DNA of 64,000 bases from Arthrobacter sp. GTDB lineage: Bacteria > Actinomycetota > Actinomycetes > Actinomycetales > Micrococcaceae. The position numbers and the translations under genes are program-made. The stretch lies in contig NZ_JAPSHJ010000004.1 in NCBI RefSeq assembly GCF_031179985.1, forward strand, positions 88,485 to 152,484, given 5' to 3'. Below are positions 56,027-64,000 of the stretch, piece after piece. The notes under the pieces are model-generated. The model did no database searches. It was not told the origin of the DNA and saw only the letters and a list, made by a program, of their open reading frames with translations. Each line of letters opens with the position of its first letter. Position 1 is the first letter of the stretch.

Positions 56027-56162
56027 ACTAAATCCAGGAACTTAGCTCCACCGCCACTCGTGGCATATGTAACCAGTCAGCGCCAGTCTGTGAACGGGGG
56101 CTGACACCTGCGCCACAACAGCATCACCCGCGAATCAGACGACCAGCTATGAGGTACACAGT

Positions 56163-59100
56163 TTGACCCGTCCCGCCAGCTCCATGCCGCCCACAAGCAC
56201 TACGCAGTCGAGGCGCAGCGCCCTGACGCCGACCCTGATCGTCGTTGCCCTGGTTGTGGTCGGCTTCATCTTCTTCGCCAACACTTGGACAGATGTCCTG
56301 TGGTACCAACAGCTCGGATACTTTGAAGTCTTCCTGACTGAGAACCTGGCCCGGATCGGCATATTTGTCGCGGGCTTTGCCATCATGGCGGCGGCGATGT
56401 ACTTCGCGATCCGCGTTGCTTACAACGCCAGGCCTGTCTACGCTCCCGACGCCGAAATACGGGACAACCTGAACCGCTACCAGGCGCAGCTTGAACCCGT
56501 CCGCCGGGTCGTGATGATCGGCCTCCCAATCCTTTTCGGCCTTTTTGCCGGCAGCGCCGCCGCAAGCCAGTGGCAAAAAGTCCTCCTGTATTTCAACCAG
56601 GTTCCGTTCGGCCAGACTGATCCCGAGTTTGGGCTGGACATCAGTTTTTACCTCATGACCCTGCCGTTCCTTGGGTTCGTCACGGGCTTCCTGATCAGTG
56701 TGGCCGTAGTTGCCGGCATCGCGGGAATCCTGACGCACTACCTCTACGGCAGCATCCGCATCATGGAACGTGGCATTTTTACCAGCCGCGCAGCACAGAT
56801 CCATCTCGCTGTAACCGGCGGTACGTTCCTTCTCTTGCTGGGTGTGAACTTCTGGCTGGACAGGTATGCGGCCCTCCAGAACAACGGCGGACGCTGGGCC
56901 GGTGCGCTCTACACTGATGTCAACGCCGTCATTCCCACAAAGGCAATTCTGGCCGTGGCCGCCGTTCTGGTTGCGATTCTCTTCATCGTTGCTGCCATCA
57001 TCGGCAAGTGGCGGTTGCCCGTGATTGGTACCGCCATGCTGATTATCACGTCCATTCTTGCGGGTGGAGTTTATCCCTGGGTTATCCAGCAGTTCCAGGT
57101 CCGGCCCTCCGAGCAGACCCTCGAGAAGGAATTCATCGAGCGGAACATCGGGATGACCAGGACAGCCTACGGTCTGGACAAGATACAGGTGGAACGCTAC
57201 AACGCCACCAACACGGCAACATCGGGGGCTTTGGCTCCGGATGCCCAGACAACGCAGAACATCCGCCTCCTCGATCCAAACCTGATCTCCGATGCGTTTG
57301 CACAGCTGGAGCAGTACAGGCCGTACTACACGTTCCCTGAGACCTTGAACGTGGACCGCTATGAGGTGGACGGCAAAGTCCAGGACACCGTTATCGCGGT
57401 CCGCGAGCTCAATCCAGGCGGGCTGAGCGCAAACCAGCAGTCCTGGCTGAACACCCATGCCGTTTACACCCACGGTTACGGCGTGGTTGCCGCCAAGGGC
57501 AACAAGTTCACCGTCGACGGAAAGCCGGACTTCCTGCAGGCAGGTATCCCTTCCACGGGTGTGCTTGGTGACGACTCCACATACGAACCGCGCATCTACT
57601 TCGGGGAGAACTCCCCTGAATACTCCATTGTCGGGGCGCCGGAAGGCTCACCACACCGTGAACAGGACCGTCCCTCGGCGAGGGAAGGCGGTGGGGATAC
57701 CCAGTACACCTTCACTGGCAATGGTGGTCCAAATGTGGGCAGTTTCTTGAACAGAATCCTGTATTCAATAAAGTTCCAGTCGAGCGATCTGCTGCTGTCC
57801 GACGCCGTGAATTCCGAATCGCAGATTCTGTACGAACGGAGTCCCCGTGAGCGGGTGGAAAAAGTAGCACCGTATCTAACTGTGGATGGCAACGCTTATC
57901 CGGCGGTTGTAGATGGACGAGTGAAGTGGATCGTTGACGGGTACACCACTAGCCAGTACTACCCGTATTCACAGCAGGAGCAGCTATCTGAAGCAACTGC
58001 GGACTCGCAGACGGTGGCCGGACGGTCTGTAGCCTTGCCCAACAGTTCTGTGAACTACATCCGCAACTCGGTGAAGGCAACCGTCGATGCCTACGACGGC
58101 TCGGTGGAGCTCTACGCGTGGGACGACCAGGATCCGGTCCTGAAGGCCTGGCAGAAGGTCTTCCCAACGTCGCTGAAGCCGTACTCCGAAATGTCCGGTG
58201 ACGTGATGAGCCACGTTAGGTATCCGGAGGACCTGTTCAAGGTTCAGCGTGAGCTCCTCGGCCGTTACCACGTGACCCAGCCCGACAGCTTTTACCAAGG
58301 CGATGATGTTTGGAGCGTCCCCAACGATCCAACGGTGGAGCGTGAGGTTAAGCAGCCTCCGTTCTACATGTCGCTCCAGATGCCGGATCAGGAAAATTCA
58401 GCATTCCAGCTCACATCCTCGTTTATTCCCCAGATCGTTGATGGCAGTGCAAGGAATGTGCTCTACGGCTTCTTGGCCGCTGACTCGGATGCTGGCAAAG
58501 AGAAGGGCGTCAAGGCAGAGAGCTACGGCAAGTTGAGGTTACTGGAGATTCCGCCGGAAACTCAGGTGCCCGGTCCAGGACAGGCTCAGAACAAGTTCAA
58601 CTCTGATCCAACAGTGTCCCAGGCGCTTAACCTGCTTCGTCAGGGCGCGTCAGACGTGTTGAACGGAAACCTGCTCACGTTGCCTGTGGGCGGCGGTATC
58701 CTCTACGTCCAGCCGGTTTACCTCAAGTCCACCGGCGAGACCTCGTACCCTACGCTTCAGCGAGTGCTCGTAGCCTTTGGTGACAAGATAGGCTTCGCTC
58801 CCACTTTGGACGAAGCCCTGAAGCAGCTGTTCGGAGGCGATTCTGGTGCTGCTGCGGGTGACTCCGCCAACAATGGCCAGGCTCCTCCTGCTCCAGGGGG
58901 TACAACCCCTCCGGCGCCGGGCACCACGGATGCCAAGGCGGAGCTGAAGGCGGCACTGGACGAAGCGAACGCAGCCATAGCGGCTGGCCAGGCAGCACTG
59001 GCTGAGGGCGATTTTGCAGCGTACGGTGACCAGCAGCGGAGATTGGCGGATGCCCTGAAGAGAGCCATCGATGCTGAGGCTAAGTTGGCTGTTCCCGGAG

Positions 59101-59177
59101 CAGAGCCCGCTACTTCGCCTACGGCACCTCCGACAGGTACACCGACGCCGACACCGTCCCCCAGCCCCACCAGCTGA
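56163..59177 (+). CDS. UPF0182 family large membrane protein
   Basis: This 1004-residue protein has seven predicted N-terminal membrane helices (about 20-310), a large extracytoplasmic domain (about 320-880) and a Pro/Thr/Ala-rich low-complexity tail ending in PTPSPSPTS. The family is conserved in Actinobacteria and some cyanobacteria, with no established function. The size of the external domain suggests an envelope role. The start is a TTG, 136 bases after the protease gene. A two-stem hairpin follows the stop. Confidence 0.9.
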   Translation: MTRPASSMPPTSTTQSRRSALTPTLIVVALVVVGFIFFANTWTDVLWYQQLGYFEVFLTENLARIGIFVAGFAIMAAAMYFAIRVAYNARPVYAPDAEIRDNLNRYQAQLEPVRRVVMIGLPILFGLFAGSAAASQWQKVLLYFNQVPFGQTDPEFGLDISFYLMTLPFLGFVTGFLISVAVVAGIAGILTHYLYGSIRIMERGIFTSRAAQIHLAVTGGTFLLLLGVNFWLDRYAALQNNGGRWAGALYTDVNAVIPTKAILAVAAVLVAILFIVAAIIGKWRLPVIGTAMLIITSILAGGVYPWVIQQFQVRPSEQTLEKEFIERNIGMTRTAYGLDKIQVERYNATNTATSGALAPDAQTTQNIRLLDPNLISDAFAQLEQYRPYYTFPETLNVDRYEVDGKVQDTVIAVRELNPGGLSANQQSWLNTHAVYTHGYGVVAAKGNKFTVDGKPDFLQAGIPSTGVLGDDSTYEPRIYFGENSPEYSIVGAPEGSPHREQDRPSAREGGGDTQYTFTGNGGPNVGSFLNRILYSIKFQSSDLLLSDAVNSESQILYERSPRERVEKVAPYLTVDGNAYPAVVDGRVKWIVDGYTTSQYYPYSQQEQLSEATADSQTVAGRSVALPNSSVNYIRNSVKATVDAYDGSVELYAWDDQDPVLKAWQKVFPTSLKPYSEMSGDVMSHVRYPEDLFKVQRELLGRYHVTQPDSFYQGDDVWSVPNDPTVEREVKQPPFYMSLQMPDQENSAFQLTSSFIPQIVDGSARNVLYGFLAADSDAGKEKGVKAESYGKLRLLEIPPETQVPGPGQAQNKFNSDPTVSQALNLLRQGASDVLNGNLLTLPVGGGILYVQPVYLKSTGETSYPTLQRVLVAFGDKIGFAPTLDEALKQLFGGDSGAAAGDSANNGQAPPAPGGTTPPAPGTTDAKAELKAALDEANAAIAAGQAALAEGDFAAYGDQQRRLADALKRAIDAEAKLAVPGAEPATSPTAPPTGTPTPTPSPSPTS

Positions 59178-59219
59178 CCCTGGGAGGCGCTTCCGGGCCG
59201 TAACGACGCAGCAGTAGCA

Positions 59220-59264
59220 GAAGGCCGGTTCGGTCTCCACAGTGTGGAGGCAGGACCGGCCTTC
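59220..59264 (+). terminator. Hairpin after the UPF0182 gene
   Basis: An outer 10-bp stem (GAAGGCCGGT at 59220-59229 with ACCGGCCTTC at 59255-59264) encloses a 6-bp stem (CTCCAC at 59235-59240 with GTGGAG at 59244-59249). There is no strong T-tract, so this is a structural terminator candidate. Confidence 0.6.
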
Positions 59265-59340
59265 ATCGTCCCGGCATCCGTCGTTTCGGTTACCAACACC
59301 GGCAGTTCCTGGGCGGAGACGTACATCACCCCGCTTCGAT

Positions 59341-59369
59341 TTGGCCTCCCGTGGGGCGGCAGGTAGAGT
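59341..59369 (+). promoter_or_regulatory. Promoter of the first initiator tRNA gene
   Basis: TTGGCC at 59341-59346 and TAGAGT at 59364-59369 are separated by 17 bases, with the tRNA beginning 11 bases later. The second tRNA copy has a related TAGGCT at 59627 but a weaker -35, so the two genes may differ in promoter strength. Confidence 0.5.
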
Positions 59370-59380
59370 TGATCTTGCGA

Positions 59381-59454
59381 CGCGGGGTGGAGCAGTTCGG
59401 TAGCTCGCTGGGCTCATAACCCAGAGGTCACAGGTTCAAATCCTGTCCCCGCAA
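59381..59454 (+). tRNA. Initiator tRNA-fMet (CAT), copy 1, CCA not encoded
   Basis: All four arms fold: a 7-bp acceptor stem, D stem GAGC/GCTC, anticodon stem CTGGG/CCCAG with loop CTCATAA (anticodon CAT), and T stem ACAGG/CCTGT with loop TTCAAAT. The first acceptor pair is a C-A mismatch, and three G-C pairs lie next to the anticodon; these are initiator signatures. The base after the discriminator A is not CCA (CTG follows), so tailing is needed. Confidence 0.95.
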
Positions 59455-59463
59455 CTGAAAAAT

Positions 59464-59501
59464 GAAAGTCCGGAATGCTTGAAAAAGCATCCCGGACTTT
59501 C
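59464..59501 (+). terminator. Terminator after tRNA copy 1
   Basis: A 17-bp stem with one mismatch (59464-59480 with 59485-59501) and a GAAA tetraloop is followed by CTGCTTT. Position and strength fit an intrinsic terminator of the first tRNA gene. Confidence 0.75.
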
Positions 59502-59643
59502 TGCTTTAAGAACCGGGATTGAACTGCTTAAGAAACCGGATTGACGAACTGAACCAGTTCGGGGGCGTTGCCGACGGCAGGAGCGGGCTCATCTTCGAGG
59601 TGGACTTTGGGGCCCAAAATCTAGGGTAGGCTTGATCATGCGA

Positions 59644-59720
59644 CGCGGGGTGGAGCAGTTCGGTAGCTCGCTGGGCTCATAACCCAGAGGTCACAGGTTC
59701 AAATCCTGTCCCCGCAACCA
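59644..59720 (+). tRNA. Initiator tRNA-fMet (CAT), copy 2, CCA encoded
   Basis: The 74-base tRNA body is identical to the first copy at 59381-59454, and a genomic CCA follows (59718-59720). Upstream sequence is also largely shared (GTAG..TTGATC.TGCGA), so the copies arose by duplication of the promoter-proximal region plus the gene. Only this copy encodes CCA. Confidence 0.95.
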
Positions 59721-59723
59721 CTA

Positions 59724-59765
59724 GAGGCCCTGACCGGCAGTACGACCGGTCGGGGCCTCTTCTTT
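59724..59765 (+). terminator. Terminator after tRNA copy 2
   Basis: A 14-bp stem with one mismatch (GAGGCCCTGACCGG at 59724-59737 with its partner at 59746-59759) is followed by TTCTTT. It ends the second tRNA transcript. Confidence 0.8.
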
Positions 59766-59985
59766 GGATCCGGCATTTAGTAGCATTTCCTAGTATTCTC
59801 GATCCAGGATGTTAGGGATGACTATGTTGCGGGGCATGACTGAAGCCCCCGCCATATTTCGCTCCGGCGACCTGTGATGATCCAAGCTATTAAGACGGTC
59901 AGCAATAGACCGTGCGCTCCTGCCATCCGGCCGAAGCAAGCAGCTATTACCATCAGTCGATCATTCTCGAGAGGAATGCTTTTCG

Positions 59986-60918
59986 ATGTCAGTGCCAACG
60001 AAGAAGTCCGGAACCGCGAAGAGCAAGTGGGTGCAGCGCTACTGGGCGGTGCCGGCAGCCCTGGTTGCCTTGCTCTTGATCGTGCTTCTGACGAAGTGGC
60101 TGACGGGGCTGTCCGGGGTCAAGGACTTTCTGGAGCAGTATCCGGGCCATTCAGAGCTCCCGAGCGGGGCTCCGGTTGGCTTTCCTGCCTGGCTTGCATG
60201 GCAGCATTTCCTGAACGGTTTCTTCCTCCTTCTCATCATCCGTACGGGGTGGCAGGTTCGCACCACCGCCCGGCCGGCTGCTCACTGGACCAGGAACAAC
60301 AAGGGGTTCATCAGGACCAAGACCTCCCCGAGCAAAATCAGCCTTGACCTGTGGTTCCACCTGACCCTGGATGTCCTGTGGATCCTGAACGGCATTGTGT
60401 TTGCGATTCTCCTGTTCGCTACGGGTCAGTGGATGCGCATCGTTCCCACCTCCTGGGACGTCTTCCCCAACGCACTCTCCGCTGCGCTCCAGTACGCGTC
60501 GCTGAACTGGCCCACTGAGAACGGGTGGATAAACTACAACGCACTTCAGCTGCTGACGTACTTTGCCACCGTGTTTATTGCAGCACCACTTGCCTTCATC
60601 ACCGGTTTGAGGATGTCGTCAGTCTGGCCAAAGAAGGCGCCGACGCTCAACAGGCTCTTCCCGATTGAAGCGGCGAGGGCCGTGCACTTCCCCGTCATGA
60701 TCTACTTTGTGGCCTTTATCGCGGTCCACGTTTTCCTGGTTCTGGCCACAGGGGCGCTGCGGAACCTAAACCACATGTACGGCGGGAGCGACGACGAGAA
60801 CTGGGTGGGCTTCTGGATATTCGCTGTCTCCGTAGCCGTCATGGTCGGCGCCTGGTTCCTCGCCAGGCCGCTCTTCCTGCGCCCCATAGCTTCCCTCATG
60901 GGTAAGGTCACCCGCTAA
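59986..60918 (+). CDS. Cytochrome b561-type membrane protein (no catalytic partner nearby)
   Basis: This 310-residue protein has about six membrane helices. Histidines in helices (for example AWQHFLNGFF near 73, LWFHLTLDVLW near 125, ARAVHFPVMIY and AVHVFLVLATG near 236-250) fit two b-type hemes. Relatives are membrane anchor subunits of molybdopterin oxidoreductases (thiosulfate reductase/formate dehydrogenase type) that pass electrons to quinone. Here no oxidoreductase gene is adjacent: tRNAs lie upstream, and a convergent pspA lies downstream. The ATG follows AGAGGAATG-type purines. The electron partner is unknown. Confidence 0.75.
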   Translation: MSVPTKKSGTAKSKWVQRYWAVPAALVALLLIVLLTKWLTGLSGVKDFLEQYPGHSELPSGAPVGFPAWLAWQHFLNGFFLLLIIRTGWQVRTTARPAAHWTRNNKGFIRTKTSPSKISLDLWFHLTLDVLWILNGIVFAILLFATGQWMRIVPTSWDVFPNALSAALQYASLNWPTENGWINYNALQLLTYFATVFIAAPLAFITGLRMSSVWPKKAPTLNRLFPIEAARAVHFPVMIYFVAFIAVHVFLVLATGALRNLNHMYGGSDDENWVGFWIFAVSVAVMVGAWFLARPLFLRPIASLMGKVTR

Positions 60919-60935
60919 CCGCATTTTCCAAAACA

Positions 60936-60968
60936 GAAGGCCGGGATTCCATGGGAACCCCGGCCTTC
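60936..60968. terminator. Terminator between cytochrome b and pspA genes
   Basis: A 15-bp stem with one mismatch (GAAGGCCGGGATTCC at 60936-60950 with GGAACCCCGGCCTTC at 60954-60968) has a three-base loop. It lies between convergent genes and can serve both strands. Confidence 0.75.
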
Positions 60969-61010
60969 AGTTTGCCCTTACGTCACGGGCTGAGTACGTC
61001 GACGGAACTT

Positions 61011-61802
61011 CTAGAGCTTGTCGAAGTCTGCTTCCTCGACCGTGGTTTCGGTTGCCTGGGAACCGTTTCCGGCGCCGATTGCAGGCTTAGCACCGCCTGA
61101 TTTCAGGGCAGCGAGGCGCGCTTCGATCTCGGTCTGTTCGCCGAGATCCTCAAGCTGGTTGAACTGAGAGTCCAGGCTGGATTCCGCCAGTTCCTGCTGA
61201 CCACGGACCTTCGCTTCTTCCCGACGGATCTTTTGTTCAAAGCGGCCCACTTCGCTGGTGGGATCCATGATGTCGATGCTCTTGAGCGCATCATGGACCT
61301 GGGACTGGGCGGCGGCAGTCCTGGACCGGGCAACCAGTTCGTTGCGCTTGCTCGTAAGCTCGTTAAGCTTGCCCTTCATCATGTCCAGGCCGGACTTGAG
61401 CTTGTCCACAACCTCGGTCTGGGACGCAATGCTGGGCTCTGCGGACTTTGCTTCGTTTTCCGAGGAGATCTGCCGCTGGAGGGCCACCTTGGCGAGGTTA
61501 TCGAATTTCTGGGCGTCAGCAGCATTGCCTGCGCTCCGGTACTCGTCTGCCTTGCGTGAAGCAGCCAGGGCCTTGTTGCCCCAATCCTGGGCGTTCTTGA
61601 TGTCTTCGTTGTAGTCGTCCTGGAGCATCCGCAGGTTGCCGATGGTCTGGGCAACCGCAGATTCAGCCTCGGCGATGTTGTTGGAGTAGTCCCTGACCAT
61701 CTGGTCCAGCATCTTCTGCGGATCCTCGGCTTGGTCCAACAGGGAGTTGATATTCGCCTTCGCAAGCTGCGCCATGCGGCCGAAAATGGACTGCTTAACC
61801 AT
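61011..61802 (-). CDS. pspA: PspA/IM30 family membrane-stress protein
   Basis: This 263-residue protein is almost entirely helical. It starts with the membrane-binding amphipathic helix (SIFGRMAQLAKANINSLLDQ) followed by a long coiled coil (about 25-215) with EDPQKMLDQMVRDY. PspA/IM30 proteins assemble into rings or rods that protect the cytoplasmic membrane. The C-terminal 45 residues are a short Gly/Ala linker and acidic end. It is downstream of the TPM-domain gene on the same strand, separated by a hairpin. Confidence 0.92.
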   Translation of the reverse strand: MVKQSIFGRMAQLAKANINSLLDQAEDPQKMLDQMVRDYSNNIAEAESAVAQTIGNLRMLQDDYNEDIKNAQDWGNKALAASRKADEYRSAGNAADAQKFDNLAKVALQRQISSENEAKSAEPSIASQTEVVDKLKSGLDMMKGKLNELTSKRNELVARSRTAAAQSQVHDALKSIDIMDPTSEVGRFEQKIRREEAKVRGQQELAESSLDSQFNQLEDLGEQTEIEARLAALKSGGAKPAIGAGNGSQATETTVEEADFDKL

Positions 61803-61869
61803 GGTGTTACCTTTCGTCCTGCTCGGTTGTTCCCACTGATTTCAGTGAACAGTTGATGTACCGCTCTAC

Positions 61870-61898
61870 GCGCCTCAAGGGACATGCCCCTGAGGCGC
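61870..61898 (-). other. Hairpin between the TPM gene and pspA
   Basis: GCGCCTCAAGGG (61870-61881) pairs with CCCCTGAGGCGC (61887-61898), with one mismatch and a five-base loop. It lies 68 bases before the pspA ATG on the minus strand, without a T-tract. It may be a processing or partial attenuation site that separates tpm from pspA expression. Confidence 0.5.
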
Positions 61899-61913
61899 CT
61901 GGTCATTCAGGGC

Positions 61914-63965
61914 CTAGAAGCTGCCGGAATCGCCGCCTCCGAAGTCGCCGCCTCCAAAGTCCCCTCCGCCAAAGTCTCCACCGCCGGAATCGCCGCCCCA
62001 GCCTCCACCGTCGCTGTGGCCGCCGCCCCAGCCGCCGCCTCCGCCGTTGAGGATGGAGTTGATGAGAATGCCGCCGAGGATCGCGCCACCCAGGCCGCCG
62101 CCTCCTCCGCCACCGAACATCCCGCCGCCGCCGTAGCCCTGGTTTGCGTAGCCACCGAAATGGTCGACGTCGGTCTGCGCGAGTTGGGCTGCCTGGGCAG
62201 CCAACGCGTGTGCCTGCTGGGCATAGGTGAGTGCGGTAACGGGATCGTTCCTGGAGATGGACAAGGCGTAGTCCAAATTGCGCTGCGCCTCAGCCAACCG
62301 GGTACGCGCCTCGGTCCCAACTCCTCCGCGCCGCGCCGTGATGTAGTCAGAGGTGGCGCTGATCTGGGCCTGGGCCGACATGATGGTTTGCTGGAGGGCA
62401 GCCTGTGCCCGGCGGGCCTGTTCCTGCTGGTCCCTGATGCCGCTCAGCGACTGGTCCAGGGACTGATGGGCAGCTTCCACACGTTCCAGAGTGGCGATGG
62501 GATCGATCTTGCCGCCTTGGATCTCCTCTTTTACCTGTGCCAGTGCAGCCTCTACACGGGCTACAGGCCCAGCCAGCTCTGGATGAGCCCCCGACTGAAT
62601 CATCGCCTTGGCCTGGGCCAGATCCTGGGAGATGTCCACGACGGCGGCTTCCAGTCCGTTACGGGCCTCGTCTAGGGTGCCGGAGACCCTGGATATGGCA
62701 TCGATCAGGACGTTAGTCTGGTGTAGGCCCTCTTCGGCAGCACGTACCGCCACAGCTGCGAGGCTGCCTTCACCGGCGGCAAGCTTTTCCTGCGCCGTCT
62801 CGGTGGCATTCTGAACAAAGGCGAGGCGTTCCTTCGCCTGAGTGATGTTGTCCGAGACCTGCACAAGGGCGCTATCCGCGTACTTGGCCCCGAGGCCCGC
62901 CAACGTCTGCTCGGAGTTGGCGATTTTCGCCTCTGCTTCGCGTGCTCCGGCATTTACTGCGGCAAGAGCCTGCGGTGCAGTCTTCTCCAGTTCGCGAAGA
63001 GAATCGAAGTCTGCCTTCTGTTCCCGGAGGGAAGCCAGAGCAGCTTCGGAGCGGCGGATGATTTCGCCCAGCCAGGTGCGCTGCTGTTCCTCGGTGTCTG
63101 GGATGTGGTCATCCAGTTGCTGCTGCAGCTTGAAGGACTCGGACATGTGGCCCTTGGCATCCGCCAGTGCCTTAGTGAAATTGCCAACTGCAGATTCGCC
63201 ATATTGGGCCTCAGCGAAACCGAGTTCCTGCTCGCTGGATCTAATGGCGTCATCAGCTTCGATGAGGAGGGAACCGCTCTTTCGACGCAACTCCTCGACG
63301 GTCAGCGAAGCAAGGGGGTCAAGCTCAGCACCCTGGGGACCGTAGCTGGCGCTGGAGGCCTGAGAGGCTTTTTTCCTTCGATTGCGGAGATACAAGTAGG
63401 TGCCGACGCCACCAGCTGCGACCACCCCTGTGCCAACGAGGACAGCCGTTCCGGCTCCGTTGCCGGAAGGGACTTCACCGCTTCCACCACTGGCAGCGTC
63501 CCCAATTGCAGCGGCAGTATCGATGGCCGCTTGGGCGTAGTCCTTCTTGCCTGCGGCCAGATTCACGGCTATTGCGTTCTGGGTGATATTTGAAGTCTTG
63601 GGGTAGATGGCGCTCCCCGAGTTGGGCGAAAAGTAGTACTGGCCTGCGGTTGAGATGGCCAGTAGAGCGTCTGCCTTACCCATCTGCTTCTGTTCCGCAA
63701 CCTTTGCGCCCCATGCTTTGGGATCAGAAGGATCTTCAAAGGACGAGACGGTGACCACGTACAGGTTGTACTTGTGATCCGCCAGCAGCTTCTGGATGGC
63801 CTCTCGGACCTCGCCCTCTCGTCCGCCAAGAACCTTGGCGTTGTCAACGATGTTCTGGCCGGATGGGATAGGTACTGGATCTTCGGCCCAGGCTGCAGTA
63901 GCGGGAAGCGCCAGCAAGCCGGCCAGACCGATCATGGCGAGAACACGTCTAAAGTTTGACCGCAT
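61914..63965 (-). CDS. Secreted TPM-domain protein with membrane helix, coiled coil and Gly-rich tail
   Basis: The protein has 683 residues from ATG 63965 (AAGGG lies seven bases upstream; a TTG at 63971 is also in frame). A signal peptide (about 1-27, ending ATAAWA) is followed by a TPM/DUF477 domain (about 35-150, with NIVDNAKVLG), a membrane helix (about 165-187) with a basic stop, a long coiled-coil region (about 220-590) and a Gly-rich tail with GGGDFGGGDFGGGD repeats. TPM proteins in plants act in photosystem repair; the bacterial role is unclear. Proximity to pspA suggests a role in membrane maintenance. Confidence 0.85.
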   Translation of the reverse strand: MRSNFRRVLAMIGLAGLLALPATAAWAEDPVPIPSGQNIVDNAKVLGGREGEVREAIQKLLADHKYNLYVVTVSSFEDPSDPKAWGAKVAEQKQMGKADALLAISTAGQYYFSPNSGSAIYPKTSNITQNAIAVNLAAGKKDYAQAAIDTAAAIGDAASGGSGEVPSGNGAGTAVLVGTGVVAAGGVGTYLYLRNRRKKASQASSASYGPQGAELDPLASLTVEELRRKSGSLLIEADDAIRSSEQELGFAEAQYGESAVGNFTKALADAKGHMSESFKLQQQLDDHIPDTEEQQRTWLGEIIRRSEAALASLREQKADFDSLRELEKTAPQALAAVNAGAREAEAKIANSEQTLAGLGAKYADSALVQVSDNITQAKERLAFVQNATETAQEKLAAGEGSLAAVAVRAAEEGLHQTNVLIDAISRVSGTLDEARNGLEAAVVDISQDLAQAKAMIQSGAHPELAGPVARVEAALAQVKEEIQGGKIDPIATLERVEAAHQSLDQSLSGIRDQQEQARRAQAALQQTIMSAQAQISATSDYITARRGGVGTEARTRLAEAQRNLDYALSISRNDPVTALTYAQQAHALAAQAAQLAQTDVDHFGGYANQGYGGGGMFGGGGGGGLGGAILGGILINSILNGGGGGWGGGHSDGGGWGGDSGGGDFGGGDFGGGDFGGGDSGSF

Positions 63966-64000
63966 GTGCAACCCTTCAGCACTTCCGCGGCCGGTCCAGG

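Noticed and set aside
59874..60347. Open frame of 157 codons overlapping the start of the cytochrome b gene
   Set aside because: It runs through the cytochrome b frame, has no recognisable family, and lacks a ribosome-binding site; codon positions fit the other frame.

Overview
This is a high-GC actinobacterial chromosome segment, most likely from a member of the Micrococcaceae close to Arthrobacter or Pseudarthrobacter. The evidence is the frequent GTG/TTG starts, the DUF3117 and DUF3107 small proteins, the UPF0182 protein, the AdnAB helicase-nuclease pair, UvrD2 with an HRDC domain, and a coproporphyrin-dependent heme operon. Gene order closely follows two mycobacterial neighbourhoods that I know from memory: the Rv1220c-sigE-rseA-tatB-mrp-Rv1232c region, and the Rv3193c to Rv3211 region (UPF0182, Lon-like protease, DUF2342, UvrD2, NudC, AdnAB, MoeZ, FasR-type TetR, DUF3107, ferritin-like protein, RhlE). 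I found no insertion sequence, prophage, integron or CRISPR array. The window is dense, largely core genome.

Layout. 1-4723: a membrane mannosyltransferase-like protein cut by the window edge, DUF3117, a SAM-dependent O-methyltransferase divergent from sigE, an anti-sigma-like membrane protein, and TatB. 4748-8858: Mrp ATPase, DUF1003 membrane protein and a soluble MgtE-like/CBS protein on the minus strand, then a general-stress-17M-like membrane protein. 8989-17332: aminopeptidase P, PHP phosphoesterase, MarC, an orphan DNA methyltransferase coupled to a DEAD-box helicase, an RNB ribonuclease, and a ferritin-like protein. 17386-24071: thiamine and sulfur-carrier genes (ThiE divergent from a TPP riboswitch-thiO-thiS-thiG unit), a PCD-VOC fusion, a three-helix membrane protein, DUF3107, TetR and a MoeB/MoeZ-type protein with a rhodanese domain.

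24068-36378 holds the complete route from glutamyl-tRNA to heme through coproporphyrin: hemA faces the operon hemE-cgoX(hemY)-unknown membrane protein-chdC(hemQ)-cpfC(hemH)-hemC-hemD-hemB-LLM oxidoreductase-hemL. Most operon junctions are 4-bp overlaps or gaps of a few dozen bases. A perfect 13-bp-stem terminator serves this operon and the facing metNIQ methionine transporter.

39480-53185 is a DNA-repair island: DnaQ-like exonuclease, alkyltransferase-like protein, AdnA, AdnB, a kinase-fold protein, NudC-type pyrophosphatase, UvrD2 and a YgjP-type metallopeptidase. 53226-59177: DUF2342 protein, Lon-like PDZ protease and UPF0182 protein. Two identical initiator tRNA genes follow; only the second encodes CCA. 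The window ends with a stand-alone cytochrome b, PspA and a TPM-domain protein.

I see no wholly new system. The best leads are the unknown single-pass protein and the LLM flavoenzyme inside the heme operon, the helicase-methyltransferase pair, the PCD-VOC fusion, and several enzymes with altered key residues: RNB, HemB, NudC, the kinase-like protein, Mrp and AdnA.
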